In this document: in pieces, positions 1-8,450 of the stretch
Numbering within the stretch: position 1 is the first letter of the stretch
How the letters are laid out: each line of letters starts with the position of its first letter
Origin: an uncultured Cellvibrio sp.
Lineage (GTDB): Bacteria > Pseudomonadota > Gammaproteobacteria > Pseudomonadales > Cellvibrionaceae
Assembly: GCA_937958105.1 (NCBI GenBank)
Contig: CALFXJ010000006.1
Coordinates: 124,001 to 188,000 of the forward strand
Length of the DNA stretch: 64,000 nt
Direction of reading: 5' to 3'
Notes under the pieces: model-generated
Told to the model about the DNA's origin: nothing
Databases searched by the model: none
What the model saw: the letters and a program-made list of their open reading frames with translations, nothing else
Made by a program: the position numbers and the translations under genes

Positions 1-16
1 TTGTAGAGGTCGTCAG

Positions 17-613
17 TTACTCAGCAGGGGTGAGGGCTTTAGTCACCAGCTGCAGCATGGTATCGGACAGGGGCAGGCGCAGTGCAGCCTCGTGGCCCTT
101 GATGGACATTTTGTTCCAGGTCTTGCGGATGATGTCGATGAGTTTTTCTTCATCATGTTTAGCCGCAAACTCTTCCAGGTAGTACTCCAGGAAGACCAGG
201 CAGGCTACGTCTTCCAGGGTCTGTACTTCATCATCACGTTTCAGCCCCCGCTTGAGCAGCAGATCCCTGACTCGCTGTATGGCTTCCTCGTCGTAACCCT
301 GGCTTTGCATGATGGATGCGGCCGTTTCGCCATGGAACTGGGCGAGATCACTGCGCCAGCGCTTGTAACCCTGACGATCCATGGGGTAATCACTGCGCGG
401 GATCTTCCAGCGGCAGATATGCTGAGCGCGGACGGCCAGCTGCAGGGTTACTGACGCATCTGGCTGAAAGTCCGCCAGTCGCGCGCTCATCCGCTGCCCG
501 TAGATCCATTCCTTTGGCACCTGTTGGCCATTGACTGTCTCGTGGTTGGGATCCTGCTGGTTGGCCGCGTCAAAAGCCGCCAGAGTAGCCTGGAGTTGTT
601 CTGCGGGAGTCAT
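17..613 (-). CDS. DUF4202 family protein
   Basis: A 198-residue soluble protein of the DUF4202 family. The N-terminus carries the family-like stretch around FDAANQQDPN, and a central block (AQHICRWKIPRSDYP) is rich in His, Arg and Asp. No biochemical function is established for the family, and I assign none. The ATG at 613 has an AAGGA ribosome site six bases upstream. The start lies 14 bases after the stop of the Fnr-type regulator gene on the same strand, so the two are probably co-transcribed with this gene second. That pairing suggests a role in anaerobic or redox physiology, but this is inference from position only. Confidence 0.85.
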   Translation of the reverse strand: MTPAEQLQATLAAFDAANQQDPNHETVNGQQVPKEWIYGQRMSARLADFQPDASVTLQLAVRAQHICRWKIPRSDYPMDRQGYKRWRSDLAQFHGETAASIMQSQGYDEEAIQRVRDLLLKRGLKRDDEVQTLEDVACLVFLEYYLEEFAAKHDEEKLIDIIRKTWNKMSIKGHEAALRLPLSDTMLQLVTKALTPAE

Positions 614-627
614 AGGTTTCCTTGCGG

Positions 628-1383
628 TTATTCAGTGCCGGTCGCGATACTGCGCAGCTCATCAAGGTCATTGATCACAATATCCTTGCGGTTGACCTCG
701 AGGATGCCTTGCTTTTGCAGGCGGGTGAACACCCGGCTGACGGTTTCGATGGTCAGGCCCAGGAAATTACCAATGTCAGTACGTGACATAGGCAGTGAAA
801 AGGAGGTTGCTGACAGGTGCCGTCGGCTGTTGCGGGTAGAGATGCTGAGCAGGAGCGTGGCGATACGCTGTTCTGCCGTGCTTTTACTCAGCAGGGTAAT
901 GATCTGTTGATCCTGAGTGATTTCCCGACTCATCAGCTGAAAGATGTGACGTTGCAGCGAGGGAATCTTCACGCTCAGCTCTTCCACGCTGTGAAAGGGA
1001 ATCTCACAGATGGATGCGGTTTCCAGGGCTACCACGGAGTTGGTATAGCGATCCTCTGCAAGTCCTTCCATGCCCACGACCTCTCCGGGAAGATAAAAGC
1101 CAGTGACCTGTTCTTCACCATTATCGCTCAGCGTGGTGGCCTTAACCGCACCGGAGCGGACAGCAAAGAGCGAAGTAAAGCGGTCATTGGCGCGGTAAAG
1201 GTATTCACCTTTCTGCAGTGGCCGGCCGCGCTGTACGATCTCATTCAGCCGATCAATATCGTCAATATGCAGACTCAGGGGCAGACACAGCGTATTAAGA
1301 CGGCAGTTACCACAGGAAACCCGTTTGTCGTGAGCGCAATGGGGGGACGTTCGGGAGGTATCTACAACCTGGATGTGGATCAT
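628..1383 (-). CDS. fnr: Fnr/Anr-type oxygen-sensing transcriptional regulator
   Basis: A 251-residue CRP/FNR-family regulator. The four ligands expected for an oxygen-labile [4Fe-4S] cluster are present: C24, C27 and C33 (spacing C-x2-C-x5-C as in E. coli FNR) and C126 in the motif SICEIPF, which matches the region of E. coli C122. An extra C16 also matches E. coli. The cyclic-nucleotide-like beta-barrel spans about residues 35-150. The C-terminal helix-turn-helix (SRTDIGNFLGLTIETVSR) has the E-x2-S-R recognition pattern that reads TTGAT half sites. It should switch genes between aerobic and microaerobic growth. Pseudomonads call the orthologue Anr. A DUF4202 gene follows 14 bases downstream. 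Confidence 0.96.
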   Translation of the reverse strand: MIHIQVVDTSRTSPHCAHDKRVSCGNCRLNTLCLPLSLHIDDIDRLNEIVQRGRPLQKGEYLYRANDRFTSLFAVRSGAVKATTLSDNGEEQVTGFYLPGEVVGMEGLAEDRYTNSVVALETASICEIPFHSVEELSVKIPSLQRHIFQLMSREITQDQQIITLLSKSTAEQRIATLLLSISTRNSRRHLSATSFSLPMSRTDIGNFLGLTIETVSRVFTRLQKQGILEVNRKDIVINDLDELRSIATGTE

Positions 1384-1484
1384 GGAAAAACCTGCAAGCG
1401 GATATAACCCGGAAATGCGGTCAATTGTTGCAGCTTTGCCAGGTGGGGTAAATAGCTATTCGTTCAGGCCTGACCAGCCCCGGG

Positions 1485-2987
1485 CTAGGCCCGGCGGCGC
1501 CTGCGGGTGGTCAGGTAACGATAAACCCCAAGCAGCAGCACGGTCATGACTGACAGGGCCACCAGGGAGGTCAGCAGATCGCGGATGTCTTTGCCCAGGA
1601 AGTCCACAAAATGCCATTTGTGCAGATAGCCGAAGCTGTATCCCTCCAGGCGATCAACATCGGTCACGGCGCTGGCCAGGGTCTGAGTGGCCGTCTCAAG
1701 GTATAGCGTCGGGTTTCCCGGCAGGTCAAAATCCACGGCGTGGACCGGCAGCCGTTTGTTGACGAAGCCATACTCGCCACCAAAGCCTTTGATCAGGCGG
1801 ACGTCCCTGATGCTGTCGGCAGGGTGTCCACTGAACGCCAGGGCCAGAGATTGAGCGTGTTTACTCCAGCCTTGTTCCAGCTTCGTACCCGTGCTGACCT
1901 GGATATAACCGACAGCATCCTTGGGTGGTGGCTCTGGGGTATGGTGACCGTGATGATGGTGATGCTCACTGGCTGTTGCCTCAGACGGCCGATGTTCACG
2001 GACTTGCCAGTAGAGCTCGGGGCCGATTTTCGCCAGTTGAACATCCAAAACCTTATCGGGCCCGAACACACTTTGTACTGCACTCACGTTCAACTGGAGC
2101 TCCGCCGCTTTGGTCGCGTGGGCGAGCGCGGGCTGGGGTTGATCCGACTTGTCCCGCACCAGCAGGTGAAACATTCCACTGAGGCAAAACGCCATGGCAA
2201 AAACCGAGACAGCGGCCCCCAGATGCCGATGAAGCTTGCGCGACAGTGGGTGGTGCTGGTGCGCACTGGTCTGGCGACGGAATATCCCCAGACGCCAGCT
2301 TTTGATGTACAGCGCGAGACCGAAGGCTGCCGTACAGAAACCCAGGACCAGAAACAGGCTCATCAGGGTTTGACGCAGGGCCATTGAATCAATCCAGGTC
2401 CAGGAGTGCAGGGTGCGGAAGAATGCGCCGGTCAGGGCCTTTCTATTGTCCACCAGCGTTGCCAGTCGGCCTTGCCGCAGGTCTACATACACCCGCGCAT
2501 TATCACCGCGCGCGAAATCTACCCGCATCACCGGCAGGTAGCGATTGATGTACAGGTAGTCCGAATCAAATTGTTCTACCAGGCTCACCTCTACGATGGG
2601 CGAGCTGGTATCGCCGAGGTATTGCCGGGCTAAATACTCCGCGTAACGTCGCTCTCCCTCAGGGATGGGGCTGAGATCTGTTGCAGAAAAAATGGTGCGG
2701 CCTTGCTCGCTTTCGATGCGATAAACGGGTTGACCTTGCCATTGAAACAGCCGCAGATGATGGATGTCCTGAAGGCCATTGGCTGTAATCATTTGTTCCA
2801 CCGGCTTAACGTCCTGCCAGTGCAGTGGAGCGGGCGGCGGCGTTGCAGCGGGCTTTGGATTGAGGCGGGAAATCAAGGGGTGAGCCAGTCCGCTTAAGGC
2901 CCAGGCAATTACTGCGATGCACATCACGAGGCCGATTCGTTGATGCCAATGGTAAAAAAAGGAGAAGCTGTTTTTAATTTTAATCAT
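1485..2987 (-). CDS. PepSY-associated transmembrane protein
   Basis: A 500-residue inner-membrane protein of the PepSY-associated TM family. Hydrophobic segments lie near residues 15-35, 205-228, 258-277 and 468-490, with two large periplasmic PepSY-like regions between them. Relatives often sit beside TonB-dependent siderophore receptors and are proposed to act as ferric-siderophore or membrane reductases. No receptor is adjacent here, so the substrate is unknown. The second periplasmic region contains a histidine cluster (SEHHHHHGHH), suggesting metal binding. It is transcribed toward fnr but ends about 100 bases from the fnr start. The start MIKIKNSFSFFYHWHQRIG is typical of the family. 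Confidence 0.88.
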   Translation of the reverse strand: MIKIKNSFSFFYHWHQRIGLVMCIAVIAWALSGLAHPLISRLNPKPAATPPPAPLHWQDVKPVEQMITANGLQDIHHLRLFQWQGQPVYRIESEQGRTIFSATDLSPIPEGERRYAEYLARQYLGDTSSPIVEVSLVEQFDSDYLYINRYLPVMRVDFARGDNARVYVDLRQGRLATLVDNRKALTGAFFRTLHSWTWIDSMALRQTLMSLFLVLGFCTAAFGLALYIKSWRLGIFRRQTSAHQHHPLSRKLHRHLGAAVSVFAMAFCLSGMFHLLVRDKSDQPQPALAHATKAAELQLNVSAVQSVFGPDKVLDVQLAKIGPELYWQVREHRPSEATASEHHHHHGHHTPEPPPKDAVGYIQVSTGTKLEQGWSKHAQSLALAFSGHPADSIRDVRLIKGFGGEYGFVNKRLPVHAVDFDLPGNPTLYLETATQTLASAVTDVDRLEGYSFGYLHKWHFVDFLGKDIRDLLTSLVALSVMTVLLLGVYRYLTTRRRRRA

Positions 2988-3174
2988 TGATTGCCGTCTT
3001 TAAGAAATTGCTGCCGGCCTTATGCCTTATGGGTTGTAGCACAAATGTCGGGCAGGGTGACCGAGTTTTCAGGGTGTCATAGAGCGGGCGGGTAAAAAAG
3101 TGACAAATTGTCGCACCCCCTGTGTCTTACCGCGACGGTTCGTGTGGGGTCTAACGGAACGTATCAAAGAGGGC

Positions 3175-3369
3175 TTTACTTGGCCTTTGAGTCGGGTATA
3201 TAGTGCCTCGGCTGGCAAACATGCAGCATTATTTATGGTACATCGTTGTTCTAGCAGTACATCTATTAGCAACCTCGTTTTGTTCTTCATAAGTAAGATG
3301 TGATCAGTCAGCACAGATGCCAAGATGGCAATTTTTAATTTACTCAGCTAAAAGAGCATTGAGGTTTTT
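3175..3369 (+). promoter_or_regulatory. Promoter and long 5' leader of the cold-shock gene
   Basis: The gap 2988-3369 holds no gene. A sigma-70-like promoter, TTTACT (3175-3180), 18 bases, then TATAGT (3199-3204), would start transcription near 3211. That leaves a leader of about 155-160 bases before the csp ATG at 3370. This length matches the long leaders of cspA-type cold-inducible genes, which act as RNA thermosensors. A GAGG ribosome site sits at about 3360. Promoter placement is by eye; the thermosensor role is inference from the family. The opposite strand must also hold the promoter of the PepSY gene. Confidence 0.5.
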
Positions 3370-3576
3370 ATGTCTAAAAGTACTGGTACTGTTAAGTGGT
3401 TCAACGAATCTAAAGGTTTCGGTTTCATTGAAAGCGATGCTGGTCAAGATGTTTTTGTTCACTACAGCGCTATCAGCGGTTCAGGTTTCAAAACTCTGGC
3501 CGAAGGTCAAAAAGTAGAGTTCGACGTTAAGCAAGGTCAAAAAGGCCCACAAGCTGAAAACGTTATCGGTCTCTAA
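3370..3576 (+). CDS. Cold-shock protein, CspA family
   Basis: A 68-residue single cold-shock domain that binds single-stranded RNA and DNA. The RNP1 (KGFGFI) and RNP2 (DVFVHYS) motifs are intact, and length and sequence are typical of CspA/CapB/CspD-type RNA chaperones. The start MSKSTGTVKWF is family-standard. The gene stands alone: its own promoter and a long leader lie upstream, and a strong rho-independent terminator begins 21 bases after the stop. I cannot tell from sequence whether it is cold-induced or constitutive, although the long leader favours cold induction. Confidence 0.97.
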   Translation: MSKSTGTVKWFNESKGFGFIESDAGQDVFVHYSAISGSGFKTLAEGQKVEFDVKQGQKGPQAENVIGL

Positions 3577-3596
3577 GTTTTACGACTGATGTACTC

Positions 3597-3625
3597 AAAG
3601 CCGCACCTGGTGCGGCTTTGTTGTT
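3597..3625 (+). terminator. Rho-independent terminator of csp
   Basis: The inverted repeat AAAGCCGCACC / GGTGCGGCTTT (3597-3619) is followed by a T-rich tract, just downstream of the csp stop. Confidence 0.9.
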
Positions 3626-3661
3626 TCTGCAGTAGTGTTTTTTAGTCAGCGCCGGGTTGCG

Positions 3662-4495
3662 TCAGTCGGAGGCATCTTTTGTAGAAGGGATTATCAGTTG
3701 TATCAGATACATGGTCGGCCAGTTTTTACCGGTTACCCACATCGCCTGCTGTTCTGCATCATAGGCAATTCCATTTAATACACTTTCACTGGATTCGATA
3801 TCGACCTGCGCGGTAAGAGCGGTGAGATCAACAGAGCCCACGACTTTTCCAGCGTCCGGATCTATCTGAACCAGCCGATTCTCATGCCAGATGTTGGCCC
3901 ACACATAACCGCCAATAAATTCCAGCTCATTAAGCCGCTGAACAGCCCGCCCATCCTCAGTTACCGCCACTGTTCGTTTTAAACTGAAATCTTCGGGTGA
4001 GTGAAAGTACAGATGTTCGCTGCCATCACTGCGAATCAACAGTTCATTGTTGTGAGTGAGGCCCCAGCCTTCACCACTGTAGCGCCAGCGATCGATAACT
4101 TCGAAGGTGGTGTGGTCATAGACAAAGACAGTGCCTTCCTGCCAGGTGAGCAAATAAAGTTTGTCATCCAGCAGCGTCAAACCTTCAGCAAAATACCGAT
4201 CCGGTAATTTGTCTGTCTTGGTGAACTCGGCGGTGAGCTGTGCCCAACGGGTCGCAGGTTCCTGACGGGGATAACTGATCAGCTGTGAACGACCGTAAAG
4301 GCCGCTGCTCTCATAAAATGTACCCTCGTGAAGAACCAGCCCTTGGGTAAAAAGCGTTGGCTTGTGAGAGCGCTGCGCCAGCACCCGGTAGTCAAAATGA
4401 GTAACCGTGGGTAAATGTGGTGCAGTGGTTGCGTCATTGGCTATCATTGGCCCGCTCAGGCAGAATAGCCAGCAGAGCAAGATGATTTGTTTCAC
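3662..4495 (-). CDS. Glutaminyl-peptide cyclotransferase (glutamine cyclotransferase)
   Basis: A 277-residue periplasmic protein of the plant/bacterial-type glutamine cyclotransferase family (a five-bladed beta-propeller). This family converts N-terminal glutamine of peptides to pyroglutamate. Residues 1-20 form a signal peptide (IILLCWLFCLSGPMIA). Family signatures include FTQGLVLHEGTFYESSGLYG near residues 49-68, FAEGLTLL, and the LNELEFIGGYVWANIW block. The start codon is GTG at 4495. The neighbour on the other side is the divergent DUF502 gene. Physiological substrates are not evident from context. Confidence 0.92.
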   Translation of the reverse strand: MKQIILLCWLFCLSGPMIANDATTAPHLPTVTHFDYRVLAQRSHKPTLFTQGLVLHEGTFYESSGLYGRSQLISYPRQEPATRWAQLTAEFTKTDKLPDRYFAEGLTLLDDKLYLLTWQEGTVFVYDHTTFEVIDRWRYSGEGWGLTHNNELLIRSDGSEHLYFHSPEDFSLKRTVAVTEDGRAVQRLNELEFIGGYVWANIWHENRLVQIDPDAGKVVGSVDLTALTAQVDIESSESVLNGIAYDAEQQAMWVTGKNWPTMYLIQLIIPSTKDASD

Positions 4496-4560
4496 TGTGT
4501 TTAACCCTTATTCGCTAATTCGGTGCTTATTGTGACAGGGAAACTCCCGGAGTAAAACTT

Positions 4561-5262
4561 ATGCAGAAAATCCAGGAATTTCGCAGGTTTCTGAAACGCA
4601 AGACCGGTGTTCAGCGCCTGCAATCCTTTATTGGTTTTACCCTGCTTGGCGGCTTTATGGTAGTGCTGCCATTCGTTATTTTTCTGTTTCTGCTGGAGTG
4701 GTTATTTAAGTTTATTACCGGACTCATCAGTCCCCTGAGTCGCTGGCTGGCCAGTGTTACCCCGCTGGCAGAATATATGGCGGATATTCTCGCCATTATC
4801 ATGGTTCTGGGTATTTTCTTTGTTATCGGTCTGGCGATCAAAACCAATGTAGGTCGATTATTACACGAGCGACTGGATGCATGGCTGACCAAGGTAGCGC
4901 CAGGCTACCAAACCATTCGAGAGATTATTTCGCAGTTACTTGGGGGCGAAGGGAATGCATCTTTACTGAAAGGGCAGGTATGTCGTGCTTACATCATGGG
5001 ACGCGCTGCCGGTGTATCCGTGACCGGTATAGTGACGGCCATTCATGACAATGGTGATTACACCGTTTACGTTGCGACAGCTCCCATACCTACGTCCGGC
5101 TTTGTCTATCATTTGTCAGCAGAATGTGTGGACCTGTTGCCGCACATCAGTGTTGAAACAGCTATGCGCACCGTGATTGCGTGTGGCAGTGGTTCGCAGA
5201 TTCTATCGGAACCCCCGCCGCTGGAAACGCCACTGGTGGCTGAAGAAAAGCAGCAAGAGTAG
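4561..5262 (+). CDS. DUF502 family inner-membrane protein
   Basis: A 233-residue DUF502 protein. Two strong transmembrane segments (about residues 24-50 and 70-92) are followed by a soluble domain with the family pattern around PGYQTIREIISQL and ITAIHDNGDYTVYVATAPIPTSG. The family is widespread in proteobacteria, cyanobacteria and plants and has no settled function. It is transcribed alone and converges on mnmC, with a REP-like palindrome between the two stop codons. Confidence 0.9.
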   Translation: MQKIQEFRRFLKRKTGVQRLQSFIGFTLLGGFMVVLPFVIFLFLLEWLFKFITGLISPLSRWLASVTPLAEYMADILAIIMVLGIFFVIGLAIKTNVGRLLHERLDAWLTKVAPGYQTIREIISQLLGGEGNASLLKGQVCRAYIMGRAAGVSVTGIVTAIHDNGDYTVYVATAPIPTSGFVYHLSAECVDLLPHISVETAMRTVIACGSGSQILSEPPPLETPLVAEEKQQE

Positions 5263-5275
5263 TGTCGACTGAACT

Positions 5276-5313
5276 GTAGGTCGGATTAGACGCAACGCGT
5301 CGTAATCCGACAC
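5276..5313. repeat. REP-like palindrome, copy 1
   Basis: A dispersed palindrome. It begins GTAGGTCGGATTA, has an inner stem GACGC/GCGTC, and closes with TAATCCGAC (arms 5280-5288 and 5303-5311). Further copies lie at 56673, 56750, 63600 and 63670. The GTAG foot is typical of REP elements mobilised by RAYT (TnpA-REP) proteins. This copy lies between two convergent stop codons and could also stop transcription. Confidence 0.85.
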
Positions 5314-5338
5314 AAAACCTCCCACACCTGCACTTTTC

Positions 5339-7450
5339 CTAAACCCTGTTCCGAATCAAATCTCGTATCAAAAACCGCGCAGGATTCAACGCCTGTGTCA
5401 GCTCCCAGCTCACCGGTAAAACTTCCCCGCAGATCTGCGCAGCCAGTATCTCTGCGCCCAGTGGCGTATATGCGAGACCACGGGAACCATGTCCGACGTT
5501 AATATACAGGCCTGGAAAATAACTCCCTGTGACAGAAAGTGTGGCTTTGGCATTTTTACGCAGGGCTGCGAAATCTTCGAGAAACTTTTCCCGCTGTGGT
5601 ACCGGGCCAATCATCGGCAGATAATCCGGCGTCGTGCAGCGAAATGCGACCCGTCCATCCAGTTGCTTTTCATCAAGGGCGTCGAATGCGCTCGCCAGTG
5701 CCGGAATTCCGTTGCGCAGGTTATTGATGTTGGTGAGATGATCTTCTGCCCGCAAGGCTTTGGATGTTTCCTTAAAGTTAAATGTGGCACCGGTGCAATG
5801 AAACCAGCCTTCTGCTGTTTCAAAAGCGGGCCCGACATAACCCGCGCCGCACAACACGGTATTGAGTTGTTTACTGGTCTCGGTGGCTGGCAGGTACGTG
5901 ATCTGGCCGCGGATGGGTTTAACAGGAAGATACGCCGTTTGTGTAAACCGTTGCGCATCATTGGCATTGGCAACAATCAACGTCGGCGCCGACAAAATCA
6001 TTCGATTTTCCTGATCGTATATCGACCAAAGATTTTCTTGCTGTTGCAACGAAATAGCAGCCGTCTGGCAGATGACACGGATATTAGGATGCTGGACCAG
6101 TGTATTACACAACAGGTGTGGGTTGATCCAGCCAGCAGATGGAAAAAAAAGGCCCGGATAATCAACGGAGACGCCAGCGAGAGCGCTTGCGCGTTGTACG
6201 TCAACAAAGTGAACAAGATCGGTGGCCTCGGCGAAACGTTCCTGCAACAGGTGCTGCAGTTTTTCTTCAGTTTCATCGTGAGCCAGCTGCAATACTCCGC
6301 ATGGCTGGGCTATCAATCTGCGATTGCTGGTTTGATTCCAGAAGGGACGGTAGTGATTCAGTGCAAACTGAAAACTCGCGAGGTTGAAGTTGGGCAGCGC
6401 CTCCTGTTTGGGTGACAGCTTGGCGTAAAGCACGCCTTGTGGATTACCAGAGGCTTCCATAGCCAGTTTTTCATGGCGCTCCACAATGGTGACCTGCCAA
6501 TCTCGCTCTGCCAGCGCTCTGGCTGTATGACAACCTGCCAATCCGCCGCCAATAATAACAACGTGCTTTTGTGAAGGTGGCGGGTTCAGGTTAATAGCCC
6601 AGGTTCCGGCGGAAGACACACGAGGCTGATGGGCATCATCCTGCACCACAGCAGGCGCAGTGGCGTCGGCTCTGTACGCAGCAACCATCTCGCGCTTATG
6701 TCCGAAACCCGGAACTTTTTTAACTTGAAAACCTGCACGGATCAGCCCTCGCTTGACGATGCCCGCCGAGCTGAAGGTTGCTGCGGTAGTGCCTTGGCGG
6801 CTCAGCTGACCGACCACATCAAATAATGCATCACTCCACATCTGCGGGTTTTTGGCCGGTGCAAAGCCATCGAGAAACCAGGCATCCATCCCGGCCCGCG
6901 CAGCGGAATATTCAGGATTTCTATTCGCCAATAAATGCGCGAAGCCAGCGGCAGCATCGTCAATGATCAGCGTCAGGTTGATGCGGCCCTGTTGAAACTT
7001 CAAGCGATGAAAGCCGGTGCCGGTGAACGCGGGATATTGCTGCAGTAATTGCTGTGAAAGATCGGCCAGCTCCGGCCACAATGCCAGGGCGCGCTGCAGA
7101 TCCGTTTTGCTCAGTGGAAATTTTTCTACAGTGACAAAATGCAGGTGTGCATTCGGCGGGGCGGTTTCATTCCACAACTGCCAGGCAGCAAGAAAATTTA
7201 AGCCTGAACCGAAGCCAGTTTCACCAATCGTGAAAACCTCGGTCTCGTTGAGCGCCGTCCAGCGATCCGCTAACTGGTTGTGAAGCAGAAAGACATGCCG
7301 CGTTTCCTGCAGACCATTGGCACGGGAAAAATAAACATCACCGAATTCGCGAGACAAGGGTTGACCGTCCGCATCCCATTCGAGCTGAGCGTGATGAACT
7401 GGTCCGGATTCTGTCACAGGCCAAACTCGTCGAGAATCTGTTGACACCAT
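5339..7450 (-). CDS. mnmC: Bifunctional tRNA mnm5s2U34 biosynthesis protein MnmC
   Basis: A 703-residue fusion enzyme that finishes 5-methylaminomethyl-2-thiouridine at tRNA position 34. The N-terminal half is the SAM-dependent methyltransferase (MnmD-like) with the motif GETGFGSGLNF at residues 76-86 and the DAWFLDGFAPAKNPQMW block. The C-terminal half is the FAD-dependent oxidoreductase, with a Rossmann motif VVIIGGGLAGC near residue 295 and an HGSRGL-type C-terminal motif. Length and domain order match E. coli MnmC. The chosen start overlaps the end of the upstream flavodoxin gene by 37 bases; a later start is possible because conservation begins near residue 20. Confidence 0.95.
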   Translation of the reverse strand: MVSTDSRRVWPVTESGPVHHAQLEWDADGQPLSREFGDVYFSRANGLQETRHVFLLHNQLADRWTALNETEVFTIGETGFGSGLNFLAAWQLWNETAPPNAHLHFVTVEKFPLSKTDLQRALALWPELADLSQQLLQQYPAFTGTGFHRLKFQQGRINLTLIIDDAAAGFAHLLANRNPEYSAARAGMDAWFLDGFAPAKNPQMWSDALFDVVGQLSRQGTTAATFSSAGIVKRGLIRAGFQVKKVPGFGHKREMVAAYRADATAPAVVQDDAHQPRVSSAGTWAINLNPPPSQKHVVIIGGGLAGCHTARALAERDWQVTIVERHEKLAMEASGNPQGVLYAKLSPKQEALPNFNLASFQFALNHYRPFWNQTSNRRLIAQPCGVLQLAHDETEEKLQHLLQERFAEATDLVHFVDVQRASALAGVSVDYPGLFFPSAGWINPHLLCNTLVQHPNIRVICQTAAISLQQQENLWSIYDQENRMILSAPTLIVANANDAQRFTQTAYLPVKPIRGQITYLPATETSKQLNTVLCGAGYVGPAFETAEGWFHCTGATFNFKETSKALRAEDHLTNINNLRNGIPALASAFDALDEKQLDGRVAFRCTTPDYLPMIGPVPQREKFLEDFAALRKNAKATLSVTGSYFPGLYINVGHGSRGLAYTPLGAEILAAQICGEVLPVSWELTQALNPARFLIRDLIRNRV

Positions 7451-7935
7451 TGCTGGATGCGCGCTTCCGACAAGGTAAATTCATTTTCTTCATCCAGAGC
7501 CAGACCAACGAAATATTGGCCATCAGCTGTCAGCGCTTTGGATGCTTCAAATTCGTAGCCCTCGCTTGGCCAGTAGCCGCAAGGCAGCGCCCCGCGCGCG
7601 ATCACTTTACTGTGCAGATAGCCCATGGCATCAAGGAACCATTCGGGATAGCCCACCTGATCGCCCAATCCATAAAGTGCTACTTTTTTTCCGGTGAAAT
7701 CTACCTCGTCGAGTTCATCCCAGATATCTTCCCAGTCTTCCTGTAATTCGCCATAGTCCCAGGTAGGGATGCCGAGGATGATAAAGTCGTAGAACTGAGC
7801 GGTGATGATCGGTGTTTCACTGATGTTGAAGATATCAACCCTGTCTTCACCGATGGTCGCACGAATTTTTTCACCGGCCATTTCGGTGTAACAGGTGGAG
7901 CTGCCGTAAAACAGGCCAATGGGAGCGCGGCTCAT
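7414..7935 (-). CDS. Flavodoxin (long-chain, FldB-like)
   Basis: An FMN-binding electron carrier of about 173 residues. The phosphate-binding loop FYGSSTCYTEMAG is near the N-terminus, and the FMN-contacting segments GIPTWDYGELQEDW and YGLGDQVGYPEWF follow. The latter includes the insertion of long-chain flavodoxins. I place the start at 7935 because its ATG overlaps the stop of the upstream mioC-like gene as ATGA; an in-frame ATG five codons earlier is an alternative. It likely feeds electrons to flavodoxin-dependent enzymes such as those for isoprenoid or biotin synthesis. Which partner it serves here is not shown by the sequence. Confidence 0.93.
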   Translation of the reverse strand: MSRAPIGLFYGSSTCYTEMAGEKIRATIGEDRVDIFNISETPIITAQFYDFIILGIPTWDYGELQEDWEDIWDELDEVDFTGKKVALYGLGDQVGYPEWFLDAMGYLHSKVIARGALPCGYWPSEGYEFEASKALTADGQYFVGLALDEENEFTLSEARIQQWCQQILDEFGL

Positions 7936-8378
7936 AACTGTTTTGCCCATTCTTTAACCCAGACAATACTTTCTTCTTCTGCATCCATCCCTTCACAGGC
8001 GTCAATGACCAGCGGGCCGCCAACACGCTGCGCACCCAGATCTGCGAAGGCTTCATCCAGTGCGCGGCCTCCTTCGTTGAAGGTGGTGTAACTGCTGTCG
8101 CCAAGATTGATGACACCGTAACGGCGCCCCGCAATCCGTGGAAAATCCCGAGTCAGCTGGAGGTAAAGTGGCTGGATATTATCCGGCAGCTCACCGGACC
8201 CGGTGTTGGAGGTGCAGATGAGGAGGACTTCGTCATTATCGCGCAGGATGTCGTTAACATCCGCCTGAAAGTTAACCGTCACCTCATGGTTTAACTGGCG
8301 CAGTTCAGCCGCCACCGCCTCGGCTACCGTTTCAGCGGTACCCATAACGCTGCCGACCAGAATCTGGATGGAAGCCAT
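7932..8378 (-). CDS. mioC: MioC-like flavodoxin-domain protein
   Basis: A 148-residue short flavodoxin-domain protein. It has an FMN phosphate loop (LVGSVMGTAETVAEAVA) and the segments CTSNTGSGELPDN and NLGDSSYTTFNEGGRALDE, as in MioC and the FMN domain of sulfite reductase and P450 reductase. E. coli MioC has been linked to biotin synthase electron transfer. It is translationally coupled (ATGA) to the flavodoxin gene that follows, so the two redox carriers are made together. The symbol is given by similarity; other short flavodoxin-domain proteins are possible. Confidence 0.85.
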   Translation of the reverse strand: MASIQILVGSVMGTAETVAEAVAAELRQLNHEVTVNFQADVNDILRDNDEVLLICTSNTGSGELPDNIQPLYLQLTRDFPRIAGRRYGVINLGDSSYTTFNEGGRALDEAFADLGAQRVGGPLVIDACEGMDAEEESIVWVKEWAKQL

Positions 8379-8450
8379 ATGAAAAGCCTTTAACAGAAAA
8401 ACGAAGGAGGCATGATAGAGGGTTTTGAGGGGATCGCAAACCGCAGGGAT

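Noticed and set aside
5489..6415. A 308-codon plus-strand frame opposite mnmC
   Set aside because: It is antisense to mnmC, whose both domains are intact; there is no ribosome site and no domain.
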